Source of the DNA: Paramecium octaurelia
Taxonomy: Eukaryota > Ciliophora > Oligohymenophorea > Peniculida > Parameciidae
Direction of reading: 5' to 3'
NCBI GenBank assembly: GCA_905182995.1
Contig: CAJJDP010000082.1
Span: 133,324-197,323 of the forward strand
Length of the DNA stretch: 64,000 nucleotides
Position 1 is the first letter of the stretch. The number at the start of each line of letters is the position of its first letter. The notes under the pieces were generated by a model. It saw only the letters and a list, made by a program, of their open reading frames with translations, searched no databases and was not told the DNA's origin. The translations under genes and the position numbers were made by a program. Positions 1-13,588 of this stretch are shown in pieces.

Positions 1-3000
1 ACAATTCCAAAAATGTATCATAATTGACTTAATTTAAGTTTTCATAAAGATGAGCATCCCCATAGTTCATATAGTACCATAATCCTCGTTTATGAGTATT
101 TTACTTAAAATGCAACTTGACTTTAAATTAAATTATCAGTTGTTAGATGAGCTATTCATTTTCATACCTTAAAATTGTTTATTTGGAATCTTGTCTATAT
201 TAACTGAATAGATTATACGATAACTTTGAGAATTCATTGTTATTCTATTAGGATTATTAATTAAATGTTATGACTTGGTTGTTCATCTAATCTTGATTTT
301 AAACTTAAATTGAGTGTAGATTCAAAAGAATGGAAATCTCTTAACAAAATTGCAATTATCTATAAGCATATAATTTCATATAAGTTAGTGATCTTTTAAT
401 TAAGTCAGAGTCCTTGAATAATTCTAAGTATTTAAGTGTTGTGTTAGCCTTTTATATCATGTCTATAAATTTTTTAGCATCATTTCCTATTTTGAGGTTC
501 TCTTTGATGGCTTATGAAATTTGTTAATTTTATTGATTAAATTGATTTATTACAACATATGCTTTATTATTGATGCCTTCTATGGTGATATCCGAAGTAA
601 TTTCTTTTAAATTAAACTGATCAATTTGAAAAGAAATGTCCATATTTCTCAAAACTCTTTTCTATTCTATAATGTTCCAAAAACATTAGAAATTTATGAA
701 ATTATCTGGCTTGAATTGTAATTCACTAAAGATCTCAAATAATTGTTCTGAATGTGAATATTAATGTGATAGCAATTAAAACTTTAATATGTGAATTAAG
801 TGGATATCTTGGAAATACTTATCATATTGAGTTTATTGATACTCACCGAAAATATTTTATTTAACCTTTTATATCAATGACTACTTCTATTATTTGATCT
901 TAATCTTTTAAATCTTAGTTTAGACATTTGGGATCCCTTCATCGATAATCAATGATTGTTATTACAAGGGACGATTTGTCGACTTTTATTTTTGAGTAAT
1001 GAGTTTCTTCCAAATTAGCAGTAGAGATTTGGCTTCCTTTTTGGACATAAGTAATTCTAAAGAATAAAACAGTATAAATAAGACAGTTCCCATGATTCCT
1101 CCATTTGCATATAAATATTTTCGCTGTATTTCAATTGATAGTTAAATAAAAAATGGAATTGGATCGTATTCATAAAATCCAACAAATTCAGTGTCCATAC
1201 AATATGAATACAACATTTCTTATTTCTCCAAGTATATAATGTACTGATCAAACACTCTTATAAATAAATCAGGGTCATTTAATATCATATTCTTATTCAA
1301 TATTAAACTGGTAGGCAGTAACATAAATAAATCGATCATAGCTTAAGCACACTTTTAATTCTATTTCAAATTTGGATTTTCATTTTGTAAATTCAGAATA
1401 TTTTAAAGCACCTTCATAAATTAATTATTGCTTTGCTCTACTTTTTAGAATAGTCTAACAATTTTGCGAGCCGAAAAAGCAATATTTTCTATGTGATGCA
1501 ATACTATGCGGTTAATTAATGCTTATCCAGTCTCTATGGCAATTAATTCATTTATGAAATATGTTAAATCCTTGTGATCACAAAGTTTGGTCATGAAGAC
1601 AGTGTAAGTTGAAGTTAATATTAGAAATTCGATAATCAATTCCTTTGTCTAAATATTGAACTTTCTAAAGTGTTACAAGAGCAAATCTAATACTTCTGAT
1701 TCTAAACCCAACTCTTATTTCAATACTTATTATGATAACTAATCTAATTAATAAATAAAATCATACATTAATCAAAACCTAATACGTATTTTGACTGCAA
1801 ATCAATTCATTGCTATGCTCATAAAGAATATATATGATTTTATTGAATAGAGATTTAATCAAAGTGCATTCCTTCGCTTTCTTGAGCTATTGAACATTTT
1901 TTGGCTATTATAATTCAAGTAGTTTGTGTTCGTAGTTAATTTGAAGAATTTAGACTTTGACTAGAATCTCCATCAAGGGTGCAAGGAATTGATCGTTAAG
2001 ACTCTTTTGATCGATCATTTCAATAATAACTCCATATATAATTTTAAATATTAGAACTAATAAGGTGTCTTCACTATCATTTTTTTAGTTGAATTAAGTT
2101 TGCATCGTATCGATAATAAACTCTTTTTATGCCGTTGAGTTGCCACATTTCATTTCAGATAGTAACTCTTATATGATACAATTCTGTGGTTTTTTCAACA
2201 TGAAACACAAAATGACTGCCAAATCTTAAACAGATTTTAATGAAATATAATTGAGTAACAATATGATCTCATTTTTAAATACAATAAGCTTTTCGGTTGA
2301 ATATTTTTCATTTTTCTTCTCTCTAAATATCATTTAAACTGGAAGTACATCATCATTGTTGTATTAAGTTTAAAAGAATGTGTTGTACATGAGAAACAAA
2401 ATGCATTTTATCAATAGTTTTCTTATTTATTAAAATATCTAGAACTCTCCCTTTTATGGTTCATACTTAATTAATTAAACTTGCAATATGTAGTATAAAC
2501 AGTTGATTCTGTCTTTGTAATAGGAGTATAGTTCTTCGTTATGTTGTAATTATTCAAATAAGTAATCATATAAAAAAAGCAATTCATTATATTGACAATA
2601 CTGCCAATATTCAAATTCATGATAGATACTCATGCAATCATTTCTTAGTGCTTGTATGATTTAACAGTGTAATAGAGAATGATACAGATTCAAAATGTTC
2701 TACAACAATTACTTTGTGCACCCTTGATTTTTCATAAACACTGTTAAGAGGTAACCCAAAACTTTAATTCCTTTAAATTCAGAATCTGATCGAAGATAAT
2801 TTTAGATTGAAATATCATCTCCAAATTTTTAGATTATAGTGTTCAAAAGTTATAATACAGCAATAACAAATTACTGATCGTTAACGATATGCAAAGGGAA
2901 AAATAATATGTCTAAATTGCCATAAGATTTCATTACATCCAATAATGTAGTATTCTCTAAAAAGAAGACATTCTTTGAACTTTGATTTACATTCTTAGGA

Positions 3001-5679
3001 ATTAGACTTGTGACTTCAAGAGAGGTCGAACTCTTCCTTTATTAAAAAATCTTATCCATAAATTTCGATATTGTATTCTGCTTTTATCTTTTGCCTCTTA
3101 TTATCAAATATTAGCAATTTTCCAATATTATTTAATTTCTTTAATGAAGATTGCCATCATAATGAAGATCTTATTTTTATGATTGAGTACTCAAATATGA
3201 TAGAATTCTACCCTGCAATTACATTTTCAAGAGTTGTTAAAATAGCCTAGAATTGTTTTACGACTTTTTCTCCAAAATATAAATGTCCTCAGCATTAATG
3301 AATGAATCAATTATGTAAAGCATTCTCATATCTCCCCTAAAAGAATTCTAAAATTATTCTTAATCTGAGAATTTGGCTCCAACAGCAATAAAATTTAGGA
3401 CTGGTAAAATAAAATTATCAAATTGATCATATTATGTTGCTAATACATCAATTCCATTAATGTTAACTTAGAACTACTTTGATGTTAAGAAATTTATAAC
3501 TATGAAATTATCAAGATATTTTAAACCATATTTAGCTACTTTGGTTGTTGATTAATATCTGAATTTGATTATCAATAGCTATGAATCCTCAATAGAGATC
3601 GAAAAATTAACATCCTGATTGCCCCAATTTAAAAGTGTGGCAGATGCTATCTGAAACTTGAATTGAAGGATGATGGAAAAGGAATTGTTTTGGGTTTCAA
3701 GTTATATTTTACCTCTGACTACGATTCCACTCTCATGCCCTGTAAAATAGTAATATTGATCATTTTATATGGAGACGATCTCTTTCAGACAATAAAGTAG
3801 TTGTATTGAATTCTTGATAAATAAGTCTTTATTGTTTATTGAATGATAAAATTACTCCTATTGCTCTAAGGATCCACTCTCTATAGTCTATTTTGGAATT
3901 CCCAGCATTTTGGATACTTTTTTATATGATTCATATTTCTATTAATCATCGAAATATGGCACCATGATTAATGATTAATAGGGGGACATGAATAATGCAA
4001 TGGATTATAAATACTGAAGTTAGAATCTGACTTTAATGCAATTGATTAATATTTGGATTATCTTTTCTTGGAATTGATTTTCAATTCTTAAATACACTAT
4101 TAATCTTTCTATAATTTAGCCTTTCAAAATTATGAGGACATTTTCTAAATTTTGTGTTAATATTATGAATTGATTTAAGTAAAACTCTTTCAAATTGAGA
4201 TCAATATTCTGCTCAAATAACAAGATTATGATGAGTTCTAAGAAGTATGGGATTTGTATTTTAATGTAGTGAGTTTCATATTGATTCTCGAAGACTCCAC
4301 TGGAGATTCCGAAAAGTAATTGGAAGATTTATGAACAATTTTGAACAGTTATGCATTTTCTAGCTGAAACAAGGAAGAGTTTGGATTCAAAGTCTTCTTG
4401 TTTGACATCTCTATCTGTCCAAATGCAGATTGCAATAACTTTTAAGGCTTCTATTAAGTGTTGAAAATCTGAATCATTTTTGAATTTGATAAGATGGAGT
4501 ATGTTAAGAAATTTAAAATTCTTGATTTTAAAATGTTTTTGATGGTCTGCATTCAAATCAGAATTGGCTCCATCTAAATGTAAAATCCAAAGAGCCTTTA
4601 GAGATTATTGAGTATTATCAAGAGCTAATTTTTTGATTATTCTCTATAAATTAGTAAAAAGTAATAAATACTTGTTGGCTTTGGATGTTGTTAAAATTAT
4701 GAATAAGTCCATTTAAAATCCAAATCTCATTAAAAGTGCTCATTTTCTCATAAATAGCAGGATTGTTGAAATAGATAAGTTACTTGAATTCTTCATCGAA
4801 TTTCTCCAGTTCTTCCAAGTATTGATAGATTTCCACATCTACAGTATAGTTATTTTGGATGGCATGTTTGATGAACGAAGTTCTAATTTAATAGATTTAT
4901 TCAGGAGCCAATTAATTTCGTAAATGTTAAATTACCATTTTGAATAGACCTACTTCGATGAGACAAAAGACATACAGATCCAAGCATTCTTTATGCGGAG
5001 TAGGTATGACTTATTTGAGTATGTTTTCTAATTTGGATTGATATTGAATGGGTATGGTTTGCGGTGAGATTGGACAAGGCACTTTTTCTAAATCCAGCAT
5101 TCTGACATAGATTGATATTTTGAGAAGTTAATAATAAGGATGATCGATGTCTGTTGGCATCATTTAATAGAAGGTTCTAAAATCATGCAAAGTCCAAACT
5201 AGATCTTCATCATACGATTTTTCATGTTATTCTAGTAATTCTATATTTTGATTAATAAAGTAATTAATAAATATGGAGGGCACTTTTGGGTGGATAGATT
5301 TTCTCAGATGTAGATGTATTTTATGAGATAGTTGGATCCAGCCACTTAGGTTATATTTATGTAAGAGTTTGATCAAATCAATATTCATGATTTGTTGGCA
5401 TATTTATGTGAATGCTAATAATTCGTGTTCAGACATCTCAAAGATGTTAGAGTCTTCAATTACTTTGACAAATCGATTCACTGAATTCTGTTCTAAGTCT
5501 TATTTGTACAAAATGAGATAGATAGAGCTAATCCAAATAGATGGAGACTGCTGTTGATTCAACAATTTCAATGCCTAATCTAATTGCTGTTGTTCAATGG
5601 CTTCATAGATTTTGGGTTGGTTGGTCAGAAGATTCTACTTCAAGACCTCCACATAATATTGAGGAACAAATTATAACAT
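1..5679 (-). CDS. Giant alpha-solenoid protein, probably BEACH family (partial)
   Basis: Reads leftward from an ATG at 5679 and runs off the left edge, so the C-terminus is missing. About 1,800 residues are present, rich in helical repeats and with many TAA/TAG glutamines. At least one clean intron is visible (28 nt, GTATTT...ATAG, near 4640) and others must exist because the frame changes along the gene. No catalytic motif is seen. Near the window edge (about 60-130) the protein reads KVKLHF...HKRGLWYYMNY, which resembles the short W/RG-W segment that precedes the PH-BEACH module in Neurobeachin/LRBA/WDFY3-type proteins. Length and solenoid character fit that family, which acts in membrane and vesicle traffic. 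The start is uncertain: an in-frame TGA lies just upstream at about 5745, but another frame with an ATG near 5808 is also open. The family call is an inference. Confidence 0.45.
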
Positions 5680-5956
5680 TTATTATTAATCTTAAATTAT
5701 ATACAAGCAATCCTAGATTTTTCATTATATTTCGTAATCTACCTCTCAGATATTGTCTATTGCACATTATTCCCACTTATGATCAGTTATTCCAATTAAT
5801 ACTATTCCATTACCCTAAATTGACTTGAATTGTTGATCAGCAGCACCTTTCCTATCAAGTTTGATTTTGGTTATTGTAGATGGAATGGCTTAAGGGGGAT
5901 TTGATATGTTCTAATCTAAATCAGAATGAATTATTTTTTAATAATTATATACATAA

Positions 5957-8824
5957 ATGTCTACTGTGTTGAAATAATAAGCCAAGAGAGAAATTTAAAG
6001 ACAACTCGAAGCTAGGAGATAGGCCTAGAGTCAATAAAGTAATCATCCCTATTTGGGGAGCTTTAAGAATCGTTAGGGTGTATTGTCACCTAAATATGTT
6101 GGATTTGTTAGTAATTATAATTCACTGGATACGTTCAGGAAGGAATTAGTTTGTGGACAATACTCCATATCTAATGACACTTCGAACAAGAAACAATTAG
6201 TAGATGAAGTCTTTTCTAAAACCAATGCTAATGTAAAAAGAGAATTGTTTGATATTATATAATAGTAATTTGAAACTGAATTATATTAAATGAATACGAA
6301 ATTAAATCTATAGCATTTAGTTGATAAGTACAATAGTTATCAATAGATTATGCAAAAATTTATGAGAAATGTTATAAATAATATTGAAGAATATAAATCC
6401 AAAACTGAGTTTGCTGAACAATAAGCAAAAGAAAAAGAAATCTAAATCAATGACTTAACTGTGAAATTTGAAGAATTGCAATAAATGTTCAATAAATCCT
6501 CACATACGGATAGACCAATTAAATCGAGGAAAGGCGACTACAAAAAATAGAGTGAGTTGTATATGGAAAATTTCAGGCTAAAGAATGAAATTGAAAAAAT
6601 ACAAGAGAGATTGTAAATCCTTGAATAACTATCCGATGTTCAAAAACTATAGTAGGACATCATCAACATCAAATAAAATGCCTAATTGAAAATCAATGAA
6701 TTGCTGAAAGAAAACGAAATCAAAGAGAAACAACTCCAAAAACTCAATCTACATTACCAGAATATTAAGTCTTAGTATACTAAATTGGAAAACGAATCTA
6801 AAGCATATCAAACTGTTTTTGAAGCCAACAAATACTAATTAGATAAGTTAATTCTAGAAAATGAGAACCATACCAATTTGATGAATAGATACAGGGAAAT
6901 CGCCAATATGCAAAGAGAAGACTTCGAACAAAGACTCTACTATTACAAGGAAGAACTGGCCATTGCTGCTAAGGCAAGAGAGAAACTATCTTAATTATAG
7001 AATAAATTGGATAGATTTTAAATTGAAAAATCCAAGGAAGTTGAACCTTAACCCAACTAATAACATGAAAAAGAGAAAACTGGATTAGAAAAGTTTGCCA
7101 GTTTATTCTCTACTGACAAGACCTTCTTTAGACTGACTCATTCATCACTATTGCAGGATAAGGGTAGAATAGTGTAGAGAACTGGACATAGTATTATTTA
7201 AATGGAATCTCACTTCAATTCTTAAGATATTTAATTAGATAAATTCACTATTGGTTACTCACCTTTTGTTATTTTTATTGAACATCACAAAAAAACCTTA
7301 GAAAGTGAATTTGCAGGTTTGTAATATAAAAGACCAAGTCTCTAATTATTAGTGATAATGAGACATATTTTGGATGCCAAATGGAATGAGATTTAAATGA
7401 ATCAATAATCTAGATTTCCAGAATTTGTGTATTCTTGGTTAATGAACTTTAAAGTTGATTATAATCATAAATGTATTAAAAAGATTGAATATGACAATCA
7501 AAGAGTGGATGATTAAATAGTCAAATTTATAGTTGATTTCTCTAATCCTGTTTTAGAGAAGAATTGGGAATGCGTTTCATTTTAGGAGTTTTTGAATGAT
7601 TTCTCATCTCATGATGAAATTTACTTCTTTTTGTATGCAAGAAATTTACTGTTTAGAGGTCCTCAATGCTAAAATCATCAAGCCTTCTATGAGCCTCATC
7701 ATTATATTCCATTGTTGTAAGCTGATTTTGTAGTCACTCATCTATTCTCTTAATATGAAGTCTCTACTATTCAGTAAGTTAAACGAGTATTAAAGGAGAG
7801 AGCAGTCCGAAAAATACAGAACAAAAACATATATATTATTGAAGCGGCTTTTGTTTTGAGAATTTTGCTTGAATTTTATAGAGTGGAGAGAAGAAATAGA
7901 TACAAAATGTTCAAGATCGCATTTGGAAGTAGGGCAACAAATATCAGTTTCAAATAATTTAGAATTGTATTAATCAGTAATTATCCTAAAATTACAGATT
8001 TGGAATTGGCCACTCTTTACAGGGAGGCTTATTCTTTTACTGGAACAGGAGTTTCAATAGACTCTTTCTATACTATTGCAAGTGAAAATGGATTCTTCAC
8101 TAAAAATTTAAAAATACAAAACCTGACTTAATTGCCTCATTTGGTTGAGGAATAGTTTGCTTTTGACCCATCCCAATAACCATTCATCCTTGTGTCTGAA
8201 GCCTATAAAAGAGTATCCCTTACTATTTATATATTAGTTAATCAATTAATAAAAACCAGTAAAGGAACTTTTAGTAGAAATCGGTCTTGAGATATTGTTT
8301 AATGAATTCGAAGAGTTAGATAACTTCATAGAAACCAAATTTTCATCTCTCCAAAGTAGTTAATTGAGTTTTGTGTAAATGACTGACAAATATATGAGTA
8401 TTATTAGGAATGTGAATCATCTTCTCAATTGTAGATTGTACATATAAGACATGTATGAGTTATTAATGATTATAGTATTCCTTAAGGTTCTACATTCTAG
8501 AAGCTTCATGATGAGAAGCAGAAACAATAGTTATAATAAAATAGAGATGCTGTGATCATTAGTTCAGAGAACTTTAATAGACAATACGTTAAAAAGGATG
8601 ATTTTACTCATGAAGTTGAATTAATCAAAAGTTAATTGGATTGTCTGTAACACCTAGCAAATTATTTTGACTCTAAAGATTTAACGAGAAAGAAAGTAGA
8701 AATGGGATAACAAATTGCAGCCAAAAAAATATAGAAATTTGTTAGAAAAAAGATGAACAAATTTTATAGTTTCATTAGTTCATTACTGAGTGCCAAATTT
8801 AAGTCGAGTGTCAAAATAAAATGA
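5957..8824 (+). CDS. Coiled-coil protein with C-terminal IQ-like motif
   Basis: 940 residues after removing two introns: 19 nt at 8259-8277 and 26 nt (GTATTC...CTAG) near 8475. The first 60 residues are basic and Gln-rich. Residues about 100-360 form long coiled coil. A globular middle part follows (about 400-780), containing an EF-hand-like helical stretch around FKQFRIVLISNYP. Near the end, IAAKKIQKFVRKKM looks like an IQ calmodulin-binding motif. This architecture suggests a cytoskeletal or ciliary protein, but I do not recognise a named family. Its stop lies inside the coding 3' end of the opposite-strand COMM-domain gene. Confidence 0.8.
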
Positions 8825-9437
8825 TTATAAATTATTAATATTGATTTATGAATCATCACAAAACAATGCATTTATAGTTTACTCAATTTTTTTCATTTGA
8901 TCCTCTATGTAATTTAAATCATCCTCATTTATTTCGAACCTGTGAAATTTATAAGTTTTGTTGACAACATCTTTTGACTATTGCTCATTTTTACAAGTCA
9001 TACCTTCAGATTCATTATGCAAACAGGTTTATTAATATTTTTAGCTTTTTTTGAATAGAATTGATTGTTTACTGACCATTGAAATTTTTCAATCTAATAT
9101 TAATTACGTAGACTAATACTTTTTAACCCTGCGTCCTCTTTTTTATATAATACGACAACACTCTATCTTTTTCAGTTAACCAAGTCTAATGCAATTCTTA
9201 GGCTGATATCCCCTAAAATTAAATGGCTATTAGATACATATTGTTCATAGGTTTGCTCTGAATCATTTTAGATCAGATCATCGATCAACTATTGGAAAAT
9301 GTCTACATTTTTTGAGAGAATGTTTCTTCGTTGTAAATTCCTTAGTCTTTCAGATACTCTTTGAGTTGATCAAGAGTGAATTCTTCTTAATTATCCGTGT
9401 ATTTCATAATTAAGACTCCACGAAATATTGGTTTCAT
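8780..9437 (-). CDS. COMM domain-containing protein
   Basis: About 198 residues, the usual COMMD size. The C-terminal part has the COMM pattern: a strand around IEKFQWSVNNQF, then KPVCIMNLK, then a final amphipathic helix LNYIEDQMKKIEQTI. COMMD proteins form heteromeric rings in the Commander complex, which sorts endosomal cargo with retromer-like partners. Three introns are needed: 17 nt (9341-9357, ending AAG), 18 nt (9163-9180) and 26 nt (about 8975-9000). With them the frame closes exactly. The start ATG at 9437 overlaps the upstream SELENOT stop as ATGA; a second in-frame ATG at 9407 would avoid this. The 3' end overlaps the neighbouring plus-strand gene by 45 bp. The N-terminal exon join is the weakest part. 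Confidence 0.7.
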
Positions 9438-10122
9438 TATAATTATAATAACTCAGTTTTTATTAATTAAAACACTTTATCTGCTTATATTGGGGCTGCT
9501 TAATCCAATATTAATTTTGAATCCACATACACCATCATTTTACCTGTTGTGAGCAATGAGTTTTGCAATTATTGCACCAGGAAAATAGCTCCTATCAACA
9601 CGAATATTTTCTTTTCCACTATTTTCTCAACAATTCCTGGCACAGGCATGGATAGCATAGCAAATAATTATTTATGGAAAAACATAGCTGCCATCAAAGC
9701 ATATTGACCATAATTAACAAACTACAATATTAATGTTATTTGATAACCTTTGATAATTGTGAATTTATTTCTGGCACTGGATATTCTCCCGGGTTTACTA
9801 TTAAATTTTTATTTTTTGGAAATGTGAGATAGATATTTCTTTCCAATTCTAAATATTGTGTATGTAATCCAGTACGATTACAATAAAGTATTTCAACATT
9901 TATTGGTAGTGTTGATTCAATGTATTCAGCATTCTCTAAATCAATATCTTCTTAAAATGGTCTTTCTTTTTACTAATTCATGTCTTAATTTGTTTATCCT
10001 TATTCAGATTAGTTATCTTATTATTATTCTTGAGCCTGCTATTAAGGCTTTGGCTGAGCTCTAAAAATATCGTATGCAATCAAAGCAAAAAAGATGTATG
10101 TGATTACTCTTTCTAATTTCAT
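9434..10122 (-). CDS. SELENOT: SELENOT-like thioredoxin-fold membrane protein without Sec/Cys
   Basis: 220 residues with one 26-nt intron (GTTATC...GTAG, about 9724-9749). It has an N-terminal hydrophobic signal/anchor (residues 5-22), a Gln-rich linker, then the SELENOT core: ILYCNRTG at about 78-85, YLELERNIYLTFP, and NPGEYPVPE, followed by hydrophobic helices and a C-terminal LLTTG...VYVDSKLI block matching SELENOT's GAFEITLNDVPVWSKL region. SELENOT is an ER-membrane redox protein. The usual CVSUG redox motif is CNRTG here: the selenocysteine position is Thr (codon at 9871-9873) and only the first Cys remains. UGA is stop in this genome and ends this very gene. A true CXXU/CXXC redox cycle looks impossible. 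The homology call is good; the biochemical consequence is inferred. Confidence 0.8.
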
Positions 10123-10787
10123 GAAATCTCACAATTAAAATAATAATATAATATATTATTCATCAAATACTTTATCAATTTAAATTATTCATATATATAA
10201 ATTTCAAAATGAAAAATATAAGAATGAGAGCGAAACAGTGATAGTCTCTTGAGAATAATACAATAAATTTCATGTTTTATGAATTTAATAATTTTTATAC
10301 TCTGAAGCTTCTAAATTTTTTATTATTACATTGTATTTCTTGATCTCTCTGATATTGCATTTGAACAAAATTGCAGAATCAAAAATCCCTGATTTTATTT
10401 TGCATTTCTTAAACTATGAATAATTGGAAATAATTTTGGATTGAAAATAACAAAACCATTAAAAATTCAGAATTGAAATGCTTACCTTTATAAATTATAC
10501 TGTAGGAGAATTTACACAGAACAATTTTGAAAATCAATGAATTATTTTCATATTTAAAAAATTTCATATGATCGCGCTTTCAGATTTATTCTTTACTCAT
10601 ATTCACTTAATTATTTTAGCTTATGATCTACCGAATTTATATAATATAAATATTAATATTATTATAGCAAAAAATTAAAATTTAGTGAAATCAGGTGATT
10701 TATGACAAATTTTTGAGAAGTTTAATAAACTACCTTCCAAAATGTATAATAAATAAAAGATAATAAATTAAAATATTACATAAACAA
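10123..10787. other. Long AT-rich intergenic region
   Basis: 665 bp between the SELENOT start and the RecQ stop, much longer than most gaps in this window. TGA occurs in all frames on both strands. No conserved motif, tRNA-like arms or clear repeat was seen. It should contain the RecQ 3' UTR and the SELENOT promoter. Confidence 0.6.
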
Positions 10788-13588
10788 TCACAAAAATGAT
10801 CTTTTGAGATTTAATTTGAGCTTTTTGGGTTATTAATTACTTTCAATTTTACAAGTTTGCTTTAGATCTTATTAATATGGCTATTCTTATTTTGCAGGTT
10901 CAAAAGTTTACACCTTCTATAAATTTGATTTTTGATTTTAAGCATTATCTTTATCTTTGATAACAGGTTGAGGAGATTTATTTTTATCTTCTTCTTCAAA
11001 AAGATTTAATAGCTAATTTAAAACAAATTGATACTTAATCTAAGTATTCGTCATTTTCTTAACCATTTAACAATAATTCTTCAATCTCTTTTTATTTAGC
11101 TAAATATTATATTTTGTATTTTACCAATAAGTTCTTGATTTGTAATATCAATAACATCATCATCTTGTCTGATATGCTTTTAAAACTCAAATACTTAATC
11201 AATTTAGGTTTCGACCTATTAAGCTAGAATAGAAAATATTCTTACGCTTTTCAAATAATAACTTATTAATATCTTCAATATCAACAAAATGAGCAACTTC
11301 TTCAATAAAATGCCTCATATATTACAATTTCTTGATTTCTTTGGCTATACAAATGAATGGATCATTTAATTCACTCATAGTGATTGGAAGTTTCTTGCAT
11401 AATTCTTCAATATCATCATTAGATAAAACCAAATCAATATTGATAATTTAATTCGATGCATTATTGGTCATTTCTTTATATATATTCTTACGAACTAACA
11501 TCAATCTTTCACGTAAATCATTAAATTGGTTTTCTAAACAATAACCATATTATTTATCATATTATAACTTCTTCTATTCAGTTTCAATTTTGTTTTCACT
11601 TTACCAAAGTAAATCTTTTTTTAAAACATTCGAATTAGATCCATTATTATTTTAATTTTTATTATCTTTAGATAAGTACTTTTTAAAAAGATCATTAGAT
11701 TTGCAATCCAAAAACGATAGCCTTTTGTCTTTGGGAAGAGATATTATTAGACTAGTTATTGATGTCTCATAATTAGGCATTATATAGACAACTTTTGTTT
11801 TGAAATTGCCTTTGAGATTGTATTCTTATACCTTTTAGCTTAAGGCATTTTATGCTCTTAATTAATCTAATAAAGGATTTATGTAGCGAGGGTTATTTTT
11901 AAATAGTCCAAAGATCTATTCAAAACTCTTTAATGAATTATGGGATTTCTTTTTGTCTTGTGCACCTTTTAAACATTAAATTAATTGATTTTCTGTCAAT
12001 TGCAATTTATCCAAACAATCAAGAATTTTAAGAGCTTCCTTAGTTAGATCAATTTTCTCTGCTTTCTCATCCTCTCTTTGACAATTATCGCATTTTTTGT
12101 TACATAATGTTTTATCAAAATTTTCGCCTAAATAAGATAGTTGTAAAACTCTTCTGCACTAAACTCTATCATAACAGAATTGTTGCATTTGATCTAACTT
12201 TTTAACATTGTATTTTTTCATTTGTGCAGTCATTTCTGTGTTTAAATCCATTAGACACTATAAAATAAATAAATGATAAAGAATACTAAATTAGTTTTAT
12301 AGTCATTATTATTATAAAATAAAAGGCAATGTGCTTGTTTTCCGTCTCTTCCTGCTCTCCCACTCTCCTAATAATAATTCTCAATGGATTTTGGCATTTG
12401 AAAATGAATGACAAATCTACAATCCTTTTTATCAATTCCCATGCCAAATGCTACAGTTGCAACTATTACTTGTACTTCATTCATGAGCCAATTCTTATGA
12501 ATCTTATGTCTTTCGTTTTCAGTAAGACCAGCATGATAGTAATCTGATCCTATGCCATGATGTATTAGGCTTTATGATAAGGTTTAACATTCAGATTAAG
12601 TTAGGCAATATATGATACCAGATTGCTTAGGATAGGTTAAGTTGATAAATTCCTTAATTTCTTAAACAGTCCTCTTGAATTCTTCTCTTAATTTCACTTC
12701 ATAGATAAGATTTGGTCTATTGAAAGAAGATTATAAATATAAGCATCCTTTAATTTGAAGTACGTCTATAATATCTTCTTTAACCTCTTCTGGAGCAGTT
12801 GCAGTCAAGGCAACAATAGGCACACCCGGATATTCATTTCTAACATTGCTCAATTTCAAGTAATCTGGTCTAAAATCTCTTCCCCATTTACTTACACAAT
12901 GAGCTTCATCGATAACAAATCTTTTAATTAGTTTTCTATTAAAGAGATCTCCTAAAATTTGTTTAAATGCTTCTGATTTCTCAATTTTTTCTAAATTGAA
13001 ATTATTTAATACCAGGAGTAGTATAAATTAATTTTATTCTTTAATCCAGAATTTATTATGCTGTTAAAAGTCTGTTTTAGCCACTCATATTGAGAGTTGG
13101 AATACCAAGACTTGTAAGATATTGCACTTAATCAAATATCAATGAGATCAATGGCATTACAATAATCGAAACCCCTAAATATCAGGTCGAATTGTACCAT
13201 TTTCAACAAAAGCAGGAATTTGAAAAGTTATGCTTTTTCCATAACCCGTCGGCATACAAACAAAAACATCCTCTCCTGCTAGTACACAATTTATTATGGC
13301 TTTTTAATTTGCTTTAAATTATTCTTTACCGAATGCTCCCTTCAAGGCATCTAGTACTTTTTTATCCCAATCAAATTATGTAATTGTCCAATAGTGAACA
13401 TCAGCAAACTGATAATGTTTTGGTTTTTTTGGGGCTTATTTTATGACAATTATTTTGCTGGATTATTTTTGAGTTGGAAGTACTTCAGATTGCTAATTTT
13501 TTAGAATTAATTGTTCCAACTAAGCCTTGGATATTTAAACTAATTCATCTTCCTCTGAAATCAGTCTCTAAAAATCATCATATTTCAT
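10788..13588 (-). CDS. RecQ-family ATP-dependent DNA helicase
   Basis: 885 residues from seven exons (introns 23, 22, 29, 22, 25, 22 nt), and the lengths sum exactly. It contains all RecQ hallmarks: Walker A PTGYGKS (about 115), [17 protein letters not shown] (about 213), the aromatic-rich loop, LTATAP, and motif [12 protein letters not shown] (about 398). The RecQ-C-terminal zinc module follows, with paired Cys as in CDNCQ. A long low-complexity, Gln/Lys-rich tail follows and no HRDC domain is recognised. RecQ enzymes unwind 3'-overhang DNA, forks and recombination intermediates in the nucleus. Whether this is the BLM/Sgs1 or the RECQ1/5 type cannot be decided by eye. Its start lies 35 bp from the divergent plus-strand gene at 13624. 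Confidence 0.93.

Noticed and set aside
5541-5828. 95-codon plus-strand frame starting METAVDS
   Set aside because: It is antisense to the 5' end of the giant minus-strand gene, whose frame is Gln-rich and continues for kilobases; the plus frame has no codon-use support.
9280-9300. 18-nt intron (GTAGAC...ATAG) in the COMM-domain gene
   Set aside because: Its length does not change the frame and leaves a TGA; reading through it in the frame set by the upstream 17-nt intron gives a good helix.
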